64,000 bases of DNA from Rhizosaccharibacter radicis. Its GTDB lineage: Bacteria; Pseudomonadota; Alphaproteobacteria; Acetobacterales; Acetobacteraceae. Every line of letters starts with the position of its first letter. Position 1 is the stretch's first letter. The position numbers were made by a program, and so were the translations under genes. The notes below the pieces were generated by a model. That model was not told the origin of the DNA. It saw only the letters and a program-made list of their open reading frames with translations, and searched no databases. Of the stretch, positions 38,412 to 47,791 are shown one piece after another. The DNA lies in the NCBI GenBank assembly GCA_024508355.1, contig JAMZEJ010000001.1:1-64000 (forward strand). Reading direction: 5' to 3'.

Positions 38412-39226
38412 GGCGGCACTTTCGTGATCGGGGCAGAGGTGCTGGCGGCCGAACCGCCTCGCCCCCAGCCTACAACCCCGGCCGTCCCCGGCAAGGAACG
38501 GTCACGCTCGGCACCTTGCAGATCCGAACCGGGGCGGCATCCCGAAGATCGGTTTGCTGCACGCGGACAGGCTCCACGGCCGAAACATGGTCATGAACCT
38601 CCGCCGGCCGCTCCCACGTGGGCACGCGGTTGCCGCCGGAAGGCGAAGACCGGTGCCCGGACGATCCCACCGCGTCGCGGTCATCGCCGCCCTCGCCTCC
38701 TCATCGGCGATCCCGTGGCCCGCGTGCGCGAGGAGCTTCCGGCATGGGCGGCGCCGGCGCCGCCACGGCGCCCGATATATCGCATCCGCTCGGCCCGCGG
38801 CGTCACCGGGATCGGCATCCACGTGCAGGTCGCGGCCACGGCGGACGGGCAATCATCCAATCCCGACGGTTTCTGCACCCGACATACGCCCTTTTCCGGC
38901 CGCCCGCATCGTGGACCATGGCGGGCTTCCTTCGTCCTTGTCGCCAGCGCCGTCACGTCGGGAAACCCGGCGGAGGAAGCACCGACCGCTACGACACTCG
39001 ATCGGATCAACGGCCACCCGTATCCTCGGCGGGACGGCCCTATCGTCGAGGGCGGACGGTGCGCGGGAGATGCATTCCCCTTCCGACCGCGACGGCCGCC
39101 AGAACCCGCCGCGGCCGAACCGCGCCACGGACACGCACCCGGTTGCAGACCGTCCGCACCTGTTTCAAACACGGCGGGTAGGTTTCCCGTCGCGGGCGAC
39201 GCCGCGGACCATCCAGGAGCATCGGC
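38412..39226. other. 815-bp spacer between divergent pucG and M29 genes
   Basis: No supported gene. Long open frames on both strands are Arg/Pro/Ala-rich without family resemblance. It must hold two divergent promoters; none is clear by eye. A good AGGAG for the M29 gene is at its right edge. Confidence 0.4.
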
Positions 39227-40516
39227 ATGGACATCCAGCACGGCACCCCGACCGACGCCGGCACTGACGCCCCCGGAATTGGAGGACGCCGCGCCCTCCT
39301 GCTCGACCGGCTGGCGGAAACGGCCGTGCGCACCGGGCTCAACCTGCGGCACGGGCAGGAGCTGGTGATCACCGCGCCGCTGGACGCGGTGCCGCTGGTG
39401 CGCCGCATCACCGAGCACGCCTACAAGGCCGGCGCCTCGCTGGTGACCACCTTCTTCGCCGACGAGGAAAGCCGCCTCGCCCGGTTCCGCTTCGCGCCGG
39501 ACGCGGCGTTCGACTACGCGCCGGCCTGGATGGCGGACGGCATCGCCGCCGCCTTCCGTTCGGGCGCGGCACGCATGGCGATCACCGGCGACGATCCCGC
39601 CCTGCTCGCCGAACAGGATCCCGAGAAGGTGGCGCGCGCCAACCGGGCCAATGCCCGCGTCAACCGCCCGGCGCTGGAACTGATCACCTCCTTCGCGGTG
39701 AACTGGAACATCGTCGCCTGCGCCACCCCGTCCTGGGCCCGCACCATGTTCCCGGGCCTGCCGCAGGCCGAGGCGCTCGACCGGCTGTGGGACGCGATCT
39801 TCAGCGCGTCGCGCATCGAGGGCGACGATCCGGTGGCGGACTGGAACGCGCACAACGCCCACCTGCACGCCCGTGCCGCCCTGCTCAACAACAAGCAGTA
39901 CGCCGCCCTGCGCTTCGCCGGCCCCGGCACCGACCTCAGCGTGGGGCTGGCGGACGGCCATCTCTGGGCGGGCGGGTCCGAGCAGGCGGCCAACGGCGTG
40001 GTGTGCAACCCCAACATCCCGACCGAGGAAGTGTTCACCACGCCGCACCGGCTGCGGGTGGAGGGCACGGTGCGCTCCACCAAGCCGCTTTCCTACCAGG
40101 GCACCCTGATCGACGACATCCAGGTGCGCTTCCAGGGCGGCCGCATCGTGGACGCCACCGCCGCGCGCGGGGCGGAGGTGCTCAATCGCGTGCTCGCCAC
40201 CGACGAGGGGTCGTCCCGCCTGGGCGAGGTGGCGCTGGTGCCGCATTCCTCGCCGATTTCTCGTTCCGGCCTCCTGTTCCAGAACACCCTGTTCGACGAG
40301 AACGCCGCCAGCCACATCGCGCTGGGCCAGGCCTACACCAAATGCCTCAGCGACACCGACGGCCAGGACCGGGCGGCCCTGACCGCCCGCGGCGCCAACG
40401 AGAGCCTGATCCACATCGACTGGATGATCGGCTCCGGGCAGATCGACGTGGACGGCGTCACCGCGGCCGGCGACGCCGAGCCGCTGATGCGCAGCGGCGA
40501 GTGGGTGGCGGCCTGA
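39227..40516 (+). CDS. M29-family aminopeptidase
   Basis: 429-residue thermophilic-type metallo-aminopeptidase. Family blocks: HGQELVITAPLDAVPLVRRI, metal-ligand Glu in NIPTEEVFTTP and in EGSSRLGEVALV, then NTLFDENAASHIALGQAY, and the HID of NESLIHIDWMIGS near the C-terminus. M29 enzymes remove N-terminal residues from peptides using two metals. ATG at 39227 has AGGAG 7 nt upstream. It is monocistronic as far as can be seen and divergent from pucG. Confidence 0.92.
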   Translation: MDIQHGTPTDAGTDAPGIGGRRALLLDRLAETAVRTGLNLRHGQELVITAPLDAVPLVRRITEHAYKAGASLVTTFFADEESRLARFRFAPDAAFDYAPAWMADGIAAAFRSGAARMAITGDDPALLAEQDPEKVARANRANARVNRPALELITSFAVNWNIVACATPSWARTMFPGLPQAEALDRLWDAIFSASRIEGDDPVADWNAHNAHLHARAALLNNKQYAALRFAGPGTDLSVGLADGHLWAGGSEQAANGVVCNPNIPTEEVFTTPHRLRVEGTVRSTKPLSYQGTLIDDIQVRFQGGRIVDATAARGAEVLNRVLATDEGSSRLGEVALVPHSSPISRSGLLFQNTLFDENAASHIALGQAYTKCLSDTDGQDRAALTARGANESLIHIDWMIGSGQIDVDGVTAAGDAEPLMRSGEWVAA

Positions 40517-41346
40517 CCCACAGCCGGCACCCGTCCGGGCCCGCGGCCGGGAGATAACGGCCTCGCCCGGGCTCCGGCCGGATGGCATCGGGCATGTACC
40601 GGTTTCCCGCCACGCCGCGGCCGGACGGGCCCACCGGGGCCGGTTCCGGCCGCAGCCCGAACCGGAAAGCCTATGCTGGCGGACGCTGCCGAAGGACCGC
40701 TTCCCCCAACGGCCGCCCCGTCCAGGGCATCGACGACCCGAACCGGGCGACTGGGGGGACGCCGCGCCGTCCACGGCCGTTCCGGACATCCCGGCCGGAA
40801 CCTCAGGCCGAGCACCCGGTCGCGCCGGGCGGCGACCTCGAACCGGTGCAGCACGCGCCGCCGGCTCGGCCGCTTCACGCTGCAGCAGAGCCACCGCCCG
40901 TGCGGCGATCCCGTCAGGGTGGACAAGTTCAGGGTGGGCAAGGTCGGGATGGACAGCACGCCGGCCGCCATGAAGCGGGTCAGCAACCGGGGCGTTCCGT
41001 TCTTATCGGCCGGGCGCACCGCCCGCTGCCCGGCCCCTTCCTTCCGGGTGACGAACGCCAGCATCGCACGGTCCGGCGACGGGCTCGGGTGGTCCTCGTG
41101 CCGGTCCGTCCGGATCGCGCGTCAGGTCGGCGGCGGCTTGGCGGTCGCGCGGCACCCGGAACAGGTGGCCTTCTCCGGAACCGCCCCATTTTTCCGATCA
41201 AGACGGCGGTAGTTCCCGCCGCCGTCCGGCACTCCGCCGCGAACCGGCGACCATCCGCGGGGACGTGCCGCCGGTATGTCGTCATGGCCTGGTTCCAGCG
41301 GCCGGCAGCGTCATCCGGCTATGGCCAGCAGCCTCGTGCCGCCGGA
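40517..41346. other. 830-bp spacer between M29 and glycosyltransferase
   Basis: Both flanking genes point into this region and end here. No supported gene is present: the frames here run antisense to neighbours or have biased composition. A minus-strand frame near 40900-41064 (MLAFVTRKEGAGQ) is the most protein-like but has no supporting signal. Confidence 0.4.
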
Positions 41347-42507
41347 TCAGCGCGCCGTTTCGGACATCCGCCGCTCCAGCAGCGCCACCGTCCGCGCCGC
41401 CACCGCCGCTTCCTCGAACCGATCCAGCGCGCGCTGCCGCCCCGCCTCGCCGAGGCGCCGGCGCAACCCCGGGTCCACGCACAGCCGCCGCAGCGCGTCG
41501 CGCAGCGGTTCGACCGTAGCGGGCGGCACCAGCAACCCGGTTTCCCCGTCCACCACCTGTTCGCGCGGACCGCGGATCGCGGTCGCCACCACCGGCAGGC
41601 CGCACAGCATGGCCTCGATCACCGACATCGGCAGCCCCTCGAAATGGCTCGGCAGCGCGAACACGTCGGCCGCTGCCAGCAGGGCCGGGATGTCCGTGCG
41701 ATAGCCGAGCCGGCGCAGGCGCGTGCCCAGCCGGTCCGGGCGCGCGGCCTCGGCGAAACAGGGTTCGAGGTCGGCGCCGTGGTCGGACGGCAGCCGCTCG
41801 CCCACCACCCACAGTTCCGCGTCCGGAACCTCGGCCATCGCCGCCAGCAGTTCCGGATGTCCCTTGTGCCGCACCAGCCGCGACACGATCACCACCACCG
41901 GCCGATCGTCGGGAACCCCGAGCGCCGCGCGCACCCGCCGCCGCGCGTCAGGATCGGGATGGAAGATCGCGGGCGACCGCCCATTGCCGACCGCCACCGC
42001 ATCGCGGTGGATGCCGAGCCGTCTCGCGTCGGCCGCTTCCTCGGTCGAGACCGTGAGGAACCGGTCGGTGAGCCGGCCGCCGAGCCATTCGATCGCCAGC
42101 GACAGCGCGCGGCGCTTGCGCGAGCCAGGCTGGTTGAACAGGAAGCCGTGGCAGGTATAGGCCACCACCGGCACCCCCGACAGCCGCGCCGCCAGCCGCG
42201 CCAGGAAGCCGCTGATCGGCATGTGGGCGTGCACCAGGTCGGGCTTCTCCCGCCGGATCAGCGCGAGCAGCGCCCGGAACGCCCGCCACTGCGCACCCGG
42301 CCGGAGCGACCGCGCCAGCGGCAGCGCTTCCACCCGGAAACCTTCCGCCCGCACCGGCTCGATCAGCGGCCCATCCGCGCAGGCACCCACCACCTCGTGG
42401 CCGCGCTCGCGAAGGGCCCGCATCAGCGGCAGCAGGAAATGCCGCAGCGAGAAATCGACGTTCGCGATCTCGAGAATCTTCACGGCGCACGCCGGGGCGC
42501 CCGGCAC
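41347..42507 (-). CDS. GT4-family glycosyltransferase
   Basis: 386-residue GT-B fold enzyme that transfers a sugar from a nucleotide donor. N-terminal VKILEIANVDFSLRHFLLPL with EVVGACADG; C-terminal GT4 motif PSHFEGLPMSVIEAMLCGLPVVAT (E-x7-E) and DGETGLLVPP. GTG at 42507 is favoured by GGAGG 4 nt upstream; an inner GTG at 42483 would drop eight residues. It lies 48 bp after the heparinase gene on the same strand and may share its transcript. Surface polysaccharide synthesis is a reasonable guess. Confidence 0.9.
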   Translation of the reverse strand: MPGAPACAVKILEIANVDFSLRHFLLPLMRALRERGHEVVGACADGPLIEPVRAEGFRVEALPLARSLRPGAQWRAFRALLALIRREKPDLVHAHMPISGFLARLAARLSGVPVVAYTCHGFLFNQPGSRKRRALSLAIEWLGGRLTDRFLTVSTEEAADARRLGIHRDAVAVGNGRSPAIFHPDPDARRRVRAALGVPDDRPVVVIVSRLVRHKGHPELLAAMAEVPDAELWVVGERLPSDHGADLEPCFAEAARPDRLGTRLRRLGYRTDIPALLAAADVFALPSHFEGLPMSVIEAMLCGLPVVATAIRGPREQVVDGETGLLVPPATVEPLRDALRRLCVDPGLRRRLGEAGRQRALDRFEEAAVAARTVALLERRMSETAR

Positions 42508-42555
42508 GCCGCCTCCGATCCCGCCCCGCGATCCCGTCCCATGCCCGGGTGCCCG

Positions 42556-44463
42556 TCAGCTCGACAGGCGGGTGATCGCCCAGCGTACCACCAGGGGGCC
42601 GGGAATGGCGGACGGTTCCGCCACCGGTCCCGCCACCGGTTCCGGGCGCTCCGGCGCCCCGCCGGCGTTCCCCCCGGTGGCGACGGCCGCGGCGCGGATG
42701 GTCCCGCCCCCCGGCCGGGCGGCGTCGCCACCCTTGTCGGACCCGGTCGTGGCCTTCGCGGCGCCGGCACCGGCCTTGTCCGCCGCGACCGGGGGAGCCG
42801 TTTCCCCCTCGCCCCGCGACGCTTCCCCGGCCAGCGTGTCGGCGAGCTTGTCGGGGGGCGCCGCGGCCGGCACCGGCGCCCGCATCTGCACCACGATCTG
42901 CCGGCACCGCACGGGCGTGCCGTTGCCGGCATAGATGCTGTCTTCGAGCGTGATGCGGCCCACGTCGGCGCGGAACCGCCAGCGCCCGCCGCCCGGCAGG
43001 CTCAGCAGGGCGCCCCCGTGCTCCTCGTCGCGCTCCACCACCACGGCCGGATGCAGGTGGAAGCGCAGCACGAAGCCTGGCGACACGTCGGCGGCTTCCA
43101 GCAGATCCTCGCCGCGCAGATCGTCGCCCGCTTCCGCGAGATAAAGCCGCCGGCGATGCACCGCACCGAAGGCCGGGCGGTAGCCGTCATGCGAGAATTC
43201 GAGCCAGTGGGCGCCGCCGGCGGTGCGATGGTCGGCTTCCACGCGGCCGGGACGGGCCAGCAGCCCGCCCTCGCGCAGTCCGGACGACGACACGCCGTCG
43301 CCCAGCACCAGGGTGGAATGGGCGGCGGTGGCCCGCAGCGCCTCGCGCCAGTCGGGGTCGGTCGCCGAGCCGCAATTCACGATCAGCCGGTCGCGCCCCA
43401 CCGACATCTCGAACGACAGGGTGCCGGCATGGGCCCCGCGATCCAGCCCGGGCGGCGGCGGCGGCCCGGCATCGACGATCAGCACCGTGCGTCCGGCCAC
43501 GATGCGCCGGAAGCCGCCCTCGGGCAGCTCGTTCTGCACGGCGCGGCCCCGGGTGCTCTGGCTGAGCACCAGGTCGATGAAGACCGGGTTGCCCTCCGTG
43601 CTGCCGTTGAACAGCGCGAGGCCGCCATCGGCGTGACGCAGCGCCCGCAGAACCGGGCTCATGCGGTCGAGCGAGGCGGCGAGCGCCAGCGGCGGCGCGA
43701 TCTGGGCCGCCTGCATGATCGCCCGCATCTCCGCCAGCTCGCGCAGCACCTCGAATTGCGCCTGCGGGCTGCGCTCGGGCTGGGATCCGTCGCCCAGCAC
43801 CTGGCGGCCCAGCTCGGGCGGCAGGAAGCGCATGAAGCGCGACAGCAGCGACCCGTTCTCGGGCAGCGCCACCCCCACGGCCAGCAGCCCCTTCAGGCAG
43901 GCGAACACCGACCGGTCGTGCCCGGGCAAGGGCAGAAGCGCGGACAGCGACCTTCCGTCCATCACGATCCGGGCCATCAGCCGGCCCCGGAACCCGTCAT
44001 CGGCGGTCGCGGCGAAGAAATCGAAATGGTACAGCCACGCCGTCAGGCGCGCCGCCATCACGTGCGGCTCCCGCGCCACCGAGTCCGCCGGCGGCCGCAG
44101 CAGCCAGTCCGCCACCAAGGCCCGCGCCCGCAGCCGTCCCGCATCCGTGCCCAGCGCCCGCAGGTCGCGCAGCCAGCCGAAGCCGTTCAGGTGCTCGCGC
44201 AGGAGCGGCGCCACCTCGCCGCCCACCGCGAACGCCCCCGGCGGCGCGGGCTGCCCCGGTACCACGGATGCCGGCACCAGCCGGATCGTGGCGCCGCCGG
44301 ACACCAGCTCGCCCTTCATCAGGCGGCTGCCGCGCGCGGTGTCGCCGGGCCAGGGGTCGCGCAGCGCCTGCGCCGGCTGTTCCGGAACCCGCCCGAGCCC
44401 CAGCGAGGACGGCAGCCTCGCCAGCGACAGCTTCGCATCCCGCGACCAGCGCCGAACGTCCAT
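42556..44463 (-). CDS. heparinase II/III-like protein
   Basis: 635 residues. An alpha/alpha-toroid part (about 60-330, WLYHFDFFAATAD, MARIVMDGRSLSALLPLPGHDRS) precedes a heparinase II/III beta domain (VFIDLVLSQSTRGRAVQNEL, LIVNCGSATDPDWREALRATAAHSTL, HLHPAVVVERD). Such proteins act on uronate-containing polysaccharides; the alphaproteobacterial branch near rpe, rsmB or purH has no proven substrate. About 90 residues at the end are low complexity. No signal peptide is evident. ATG 44463 is preceded by a G-rich hairpin. Confidence 0.85.
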   Translation of the reverse strand: MDVRRWSRDAKLSLARLPSSLGLGRVPEQPAQALRDPWPGDTARGSRLMKGELVSGGATIRLVPASVVPGQPAPPGAFAVGGEVAPLLREHLNGFGWLRDLRALGTDAGRLRARALVADWLLRPPADSVAREPHVMAARLTAWLYHFDFFAATADDGFRGRLMARIVMDGRSLSALLPLPGHDRSVFACLKGLLAVGVALPENGSLLSRFMRFLPPELGRQVLGDGSQPERSPQAQFEVLRELAEMRAIMQAAQIAPPLALAASLDRMSPVLRALRHADGGLALFNGSTEGNPVFIDLVLSQSTRGRAVQNELPEGGFRRIVAGRTVLIVDAGPPPPPGLDRGAHAGTLSFEMSVGRDRLIVNCGSATDPDWREALRATAAHSTLVLGDGVSSSGLREGGLLARPGRVEADHRTAGGAHWLEFSHDGYRPAFGAVHRRRLYLAEAGDDLRGEDLLEAADVSPGFVLRFHLHPAVVVERDEEHGGALLSLPGGGRWRFRADVGRITLEDSIYAGNGTPVRCRQIVVQMRAPVPAAAPPDKLADTLAGEASRGEGETAPPVAADKAGAGAAKATTGSDKGGDAARPGGGTIRAAAVATGGNAGGAPERPEPVAGPVAEPSAIPGPLVVRWAITRLSS

Positions 44464-44470
44464 CAGGCGT

Positions 44471-44491
44471 GCGCCCCCCGCCGGGGGGCGC
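44471..44491 (-). promoter_or_regulatory. hairpin sequestering the heparinase ribosome-binding site
   Basis: A perfect 9-bp stem (GCGCCCCCC / GGGGGGCGC) with a 3-nt loop ends 7 nt before the heparinase ATG. The G-run that would be the Shine-Dalgarno sequence is wholly inside the stem. Confidence 0.5.
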
Positions 44492-44506
44492 CCACGCAGG
44501 AACCAG

Positions 44507-44571
44507 CTCTTCCGGATGCCGCCGCCTCGCCAGGCGCTGGGACGGGGGCCAGGGGCCGACATCCGGAAGAG
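44507..44571. repeat. 12-bp perfect inverted repeat with inner hairpin
   Basis: CTCTTCCGGATG and CATCCGGAAGAG flank 41 bp that contain a further CGCCT/AGGCG hairpin. It may be a rpe terminator, a leader structure or a short palindromic element. Confidence 0.6.
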
Positions 44572-44917
44572 GTCGTTCCGGCCCGGCACCGCGCGAACAG
44601 GCGGCCGTCGGGCGACCCGGCCGAACGCCGGCACCCACCGGACGAACCGCGGCCACCCGGGAAGACGCCGTGTACCGGCCGGCCAGTCTCCGCTCGCTCC
44701 GCCGCAGCCGGCGGGGAGCCCGCGACGACGCATCGCAACGCGCGGTCGCCGAAAGAAACGAAGCGCGAGAAACCGAAGGTGCGGGCGCCCGACGACCGCC
44801 CGCGGGAAACCGGGCGGTCCGCCGGCGCCCACAGAAGCGGGAACGACAATTCCGCGCGGCGCCCGGGCGGTGCCTGTCCGGACCGAGCGGCCCGCGCCGC
44901 CGATGCGCCGCCGTCGG

Positions 44918-45622
44918 TCATCCGCCGGCGGCGATGCCGGCCGGGGCGCGCAGGGCGTCGATCGCGGCGCGGTAGTCCTGCTTGCCGAACACGGACGTGC
45001 CCGCCACCAGCGTGTCGGCCCCAGCCCGGACGCAGTCGGCGCCGGTGGTCGCGTCGATGCCGCCATCCACCAGGATCGGGATGTCGCGGCCGGTGGCGTC
45101 CGCCATGCGACGGAGCCGCTCGATCTTGTTCAGCTGGCTCGTGATGAAGCGCTGGCCGCCGAAGCCGGGATTGACCGTCATCACCAGGATCAGGTCGGCC
45201 ACGTCCATCACCTCGGCCACCGCGTCGGCGGGGGTCGCCGGGTTGAGGGCGATGCCGGCCTTCACCCCGTGCGCCTTGATGGTCTGCAACGAACGATGGG
45301 CGTGCGGCCCGGCCTCGATATGGATGTGGATGTGCTGGGCGCCGGCCTCCGCGAAGGCGGCGATGAACGGATCCACCGGCGCGATCATCAGGTGGACGTC
45401 GAACGGCAGGCCGGTCAGCGGACGGCAGGCCGCGATCAGCTGGGGCCCGAACGACAGGTTGGGCACGAAATGCCCGTCCATCACGTCCAGATGCAGCCAG
45501 TCCGCTCCCGCCTGCTCCACGGCCGCCACTTCGGCGCCCACACGGGCGAAATCGGCGGCCAACAGGCTGGGAGCGACACGAACGGTTCGGGCGCGGCCAG
45601 GGCCGCCGGCGGAGAAGGACAT
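44918..45622 (-). CDS. rpe: ribulose-phosphate 3-epimerase
   Basis: Pentose phosphate enzyme, 234 residues, TIM barrel. Motifs: VAPSLLAADFARVG, HLDVMDGHFVPNLSFGP (metal-binding His-x-Asp...Asp), FDVHLMI, MTVNPGFGGQ and VDGGI. The ATG at 45622 is chosen where the domain begins; the open frame continues 150 codons upstream without homology. It is followed on the same strand by the heparinase gene, an arrangement conserved in relatives. Confidence 0.97.
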   Translation of the reverse strand: MSFSAGGPGRARTVRVAPSLLAADFARVGAEVAAVEQAGADWLHLDVMDGHFVPNLSFGPQLIAACRPLTGLPFDVHLMIAPVDPFIAAFAEAGAQHIHIHIEAGPHAHRSLQTIKAHGVKAGIALNPATPADAVAEVMDVADLILVMTVNPGFGGQRFITSQLNKIERLRRMADATGRDIPILVDGGIDATTGADCVRAGADTLVAGTSVFGKQDYRAAIDALRAPAGIAAGG

Positions 45623-46145
45623 GGATCGTTGCTTAGCAGGAACCCATCCGCGCCAGAAGGGACCGTGGCGCGGCATGGGAAACCTCCGGCCCAGCCCCCG
45701 CTGGCCGCCGCCACCGCGGACCGACGGTTCTCCGACGGTCATGCCGCCCCCTGGGAGCAGAAGCCGGCGCCTCGGGCACGACGGGCCCGTTCCGGTAGGC
45801 GCCGCCAGGACTGCCGGGCGGCACGGCGGCGACGGTTCGGTTGAACCCGGCGCCCCTGGCGAACTCTGTCCCGGGTGCGCCGGAGCGGTGTTTCCAGCCG
45901 ACACCGATGTCGCGGCACCGCCCCTCTGCAGGCAGCCGTCCGGCGCCCCGGACGTGGTCGTTTCCGCCAGACGCGCTTCCCTGGAGACACCTCCCCCCGG
46001 AAAACCGTGCCGGAAACCGGCCGGGGAGCGGTGGGTGCGGGGGAGGAAATAGCCCTGCCCCCTGGCCGTCGCCGCTCGCACCGTGCCGCCTGGGCGGCAC
46101 CACCCCGCCTTCCGCCCCGCTCTCGCGGGTCCGAAGCGCGGCCGC
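45623..46145. other. 523-bp spacer between rpe and rsmB
   Basis: No supported gene. Composition is GC-rich with only shadow frames. Near its right end is a hairpin annotated separately. Confidence 0.4.
46083..46100 (-). terminator. hairpin after rsmB
   Basis: GTGCCGCC and GGCGGCAC are separated by TG, about 45 bp beyond the rsmB stop. No U-tract. Possible terminator. Confidence 0.4.
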
Positions 46146-47408
46146 CTAGTTCCGCACGAACCGCGCCGCGAAGAACCCGTCCATCCCGCCCCGGTCGGCC
46201 CACAGGCCCGGATGGGTGCGCAGATGACCGTCGGGGGTCAGCGCTTCCGGAAGCGCGGCCAGCTCCTCGGGCGTGAACGGCGCCGGGCGCAGCCCGAACC
46301 TGGCGGCGCCGGCGGCACGTTCCGGCCCTTCCTCCGGTTGCAGGGAGCAGACCGCGTAGACAAGGCGGCCGCCGGGCCGCAGCATGCGCGCCGCCGCTTC
46401 CAGCAGGCGATCCTGTTCCGCCGCCAGCGCCGGCAGGTCGGCGGCCCGCCGGAGATGCAGCAGCTCGGGATGGCGCCGGGCGGTGCCGGTGGCCGAACAG
46501 GGCGCATCCAGCAGCACCGCGTCCAGCGGCTCCGGCGGGGTCCAGCCGGTGGCATCGGCCTGCACCACCGACACCTCGGGCAGCCGCAGCCGCGCCAGGT
46601 TCTCGTGCAGGCGCCGCAGCCGGTGCGCGTCGCGCTCCACCGCCCACACGGCGGCCCCGGTGCGGGCGAGCTGCGCGGTCTTGCCGCCGGGCGCCGCGCA
46701 CAGATCGGCCACCTTCTCCCCCGGCCGCGCGTCCAGCAGGGACGCGGGCAGCGCCGCCGCCGCGTCCTGCACCCAGAACGAGCCTTCCGCGAAACCGGGC
46801 AGCGCGCCCACCCGGGTGCCGGCCGGCAGGCGCAGCGAGCCGGTGGGCAGCGGAACGGCGTCCGGCCCGAACGCGGCCGGATCGGCGCCGGGCGCCAGGG
46901 TCAGGTCGAGCGGCGCTTCCCGCGCCAGCCCTTCGGCGATGCGCCGCGCGTCCGCCCCCCAGGAGGCCCACAGCCACGGCGGCACGTCCAGGCGCGCGCC
47001 GTCGACCCCGTCCAGCGCGGCGCCCCCGGCGGCCGCCACCCGGCGCAGCACCGCGTTCACCAGCCCGCTGAACGGATGCAGCCCTTCGGCGCGGGCCAGA
47101 TCCACCACCGTGCCCACCGCGGCGTGCGGCGGGGTGTCGAGCAACAGGAGCTGGGCCGCCCCCATCCGCAGCAGCAAGCGCACCCGGGAAGGCGGCGCCT
47201 TGTTGAGAAACGGTTCCAGCACCGCGTCCAGCGTGCCCGCCCGCCGCAGCACGGCCGCCGCCAGCCGGTGGGCCGCCGCCCGGTCGCGCGGGGGGGCCGC
47301 GTGGCCGGGATCGGCCGCGTCCAGCGCGTCCTCGATCGTGCGCCGTTTCTCCGTCACCGCCACCAGCACGGCGAAGGCGAGGGAGCGGGTGGGATCGGCC
47401 GGCGCCAT
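46146..47408 (-). CDS. rsmB: 16S rRNA m5C967 methyltransferase RsmB/NOL1-family
   Basis: 420 residues. N-terminal NusB-like RNA-binding domain (SLAFAVLVAVTEKRR to about 130) and a Rossmann SAM-dependent methyltransferase: LLDARPGEKVADLCAAPGGKTAQLA, VLLDAPCSATGTARRHPE (catalytic Cys) and YAVCSLQPEEG (second Cys). It methylates cytosine in 16S rRNA. The ATG at 47408 is chosen; ATG 47471 would add 21 Gly/Arg-rich residues. No strong ribosome-binding site before either. On the same strand as rpe and heparinase. Confidence 0.92.
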   Translation of the reverse strand: MAPADPTRSLAFAVLVAVTEKRRTIEDALDAADPGHAAPPRDRAAAHRLAAAVLRRAGTLDAVLEPFLNKAPPSRVRLLLRMGAAQLLLLDTPPHAAVGTVVDLARAEGLHPFSGLVNAVLRRVAAAGGAALDGVDGARLDVPPWLWASWGADARRIAEGLAREAPLDLTLAPGADPAAFGPDAVPLPTGSLRLPAGTRVGALPGFAEGSFWVQDAAAALPASLLDARPGEKVADLCAAPGGKTAQLARTGAAVWAVERDAHRLRRLHENLARLRLPEVSVVQADATGWTPPEPLDAVLLDAPCSATGTARRHPELLHLRRAADLPALAAEQDRLLEAAARMLRPGGRLVYAVCSLQPEEGPERAAGAARFGLRPAPFTPEELAALPEALTPDGHLRTHPGLWADRGGMDGFFAARFVRN

Positions 47409-47791
47409 GGCGACGGGGCGGTTCGAGCCGCCGCGCGCCGATGCGCCCCGGCCGGGGACGGGCGTTCTCATGCGCGGCGAAGCGGGAAGGGGCGGGAAAC
47501 CATGCGGCCAGATGGCATGACGGCGCGTGCGGCGCCAGTTGCCCATGCCTGTTGCCCACGCCGTTTGTCCGCGCCGGTCGCCCGCCCGCGTCTGTGACCT
47601 GCGCTCGCGGCCGACGTTCGGAGCATGGTCCCGGTGCGCCGTTCGCGGGGAAGCGGTGATCCCCGCCGCTGCTTCCTTGCGGCCCCGACTCCCGCCCCCC
47701 GCCGGGCGGGGGCCTGCCCCGTGGTTCCGGCGCTTGACCCGGGCCGGGCGCCGCGACAGCCTTGGCCGCATCATGTCGCACCCGCTGACCG
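47409..47791. other. 383-bp divergent spacer between rsmB and yggS
   Basis: No supported gene. It should contain the rsmB and yggS promoters; no clear consensus was identified by eye. Confidence 0.4.

Larger units (their letters stand above)
44464..44917 (-). other. 454-bp structured leader/spacer between rpe and heparinase
   Basis: No gene is supported. The spacer holds at least three inverted repeats: 44471-44491, 44507-44571 and CCGCCCG/CGGGCGG near 44802-44824. It would be the 5' leader of the heparinase transcript or the 3' end of the rpe transcript. Confidence 0.45.

Noticed and set aside
40582-45144. 1520-codon open frame on the plus strand
   Set aside because: It runs antisense to the glycosyltransferase, heparinase and rpe genes and has an Arg/His/Gln-rich, non-protein composition, as expected from high-GC shadow frames.
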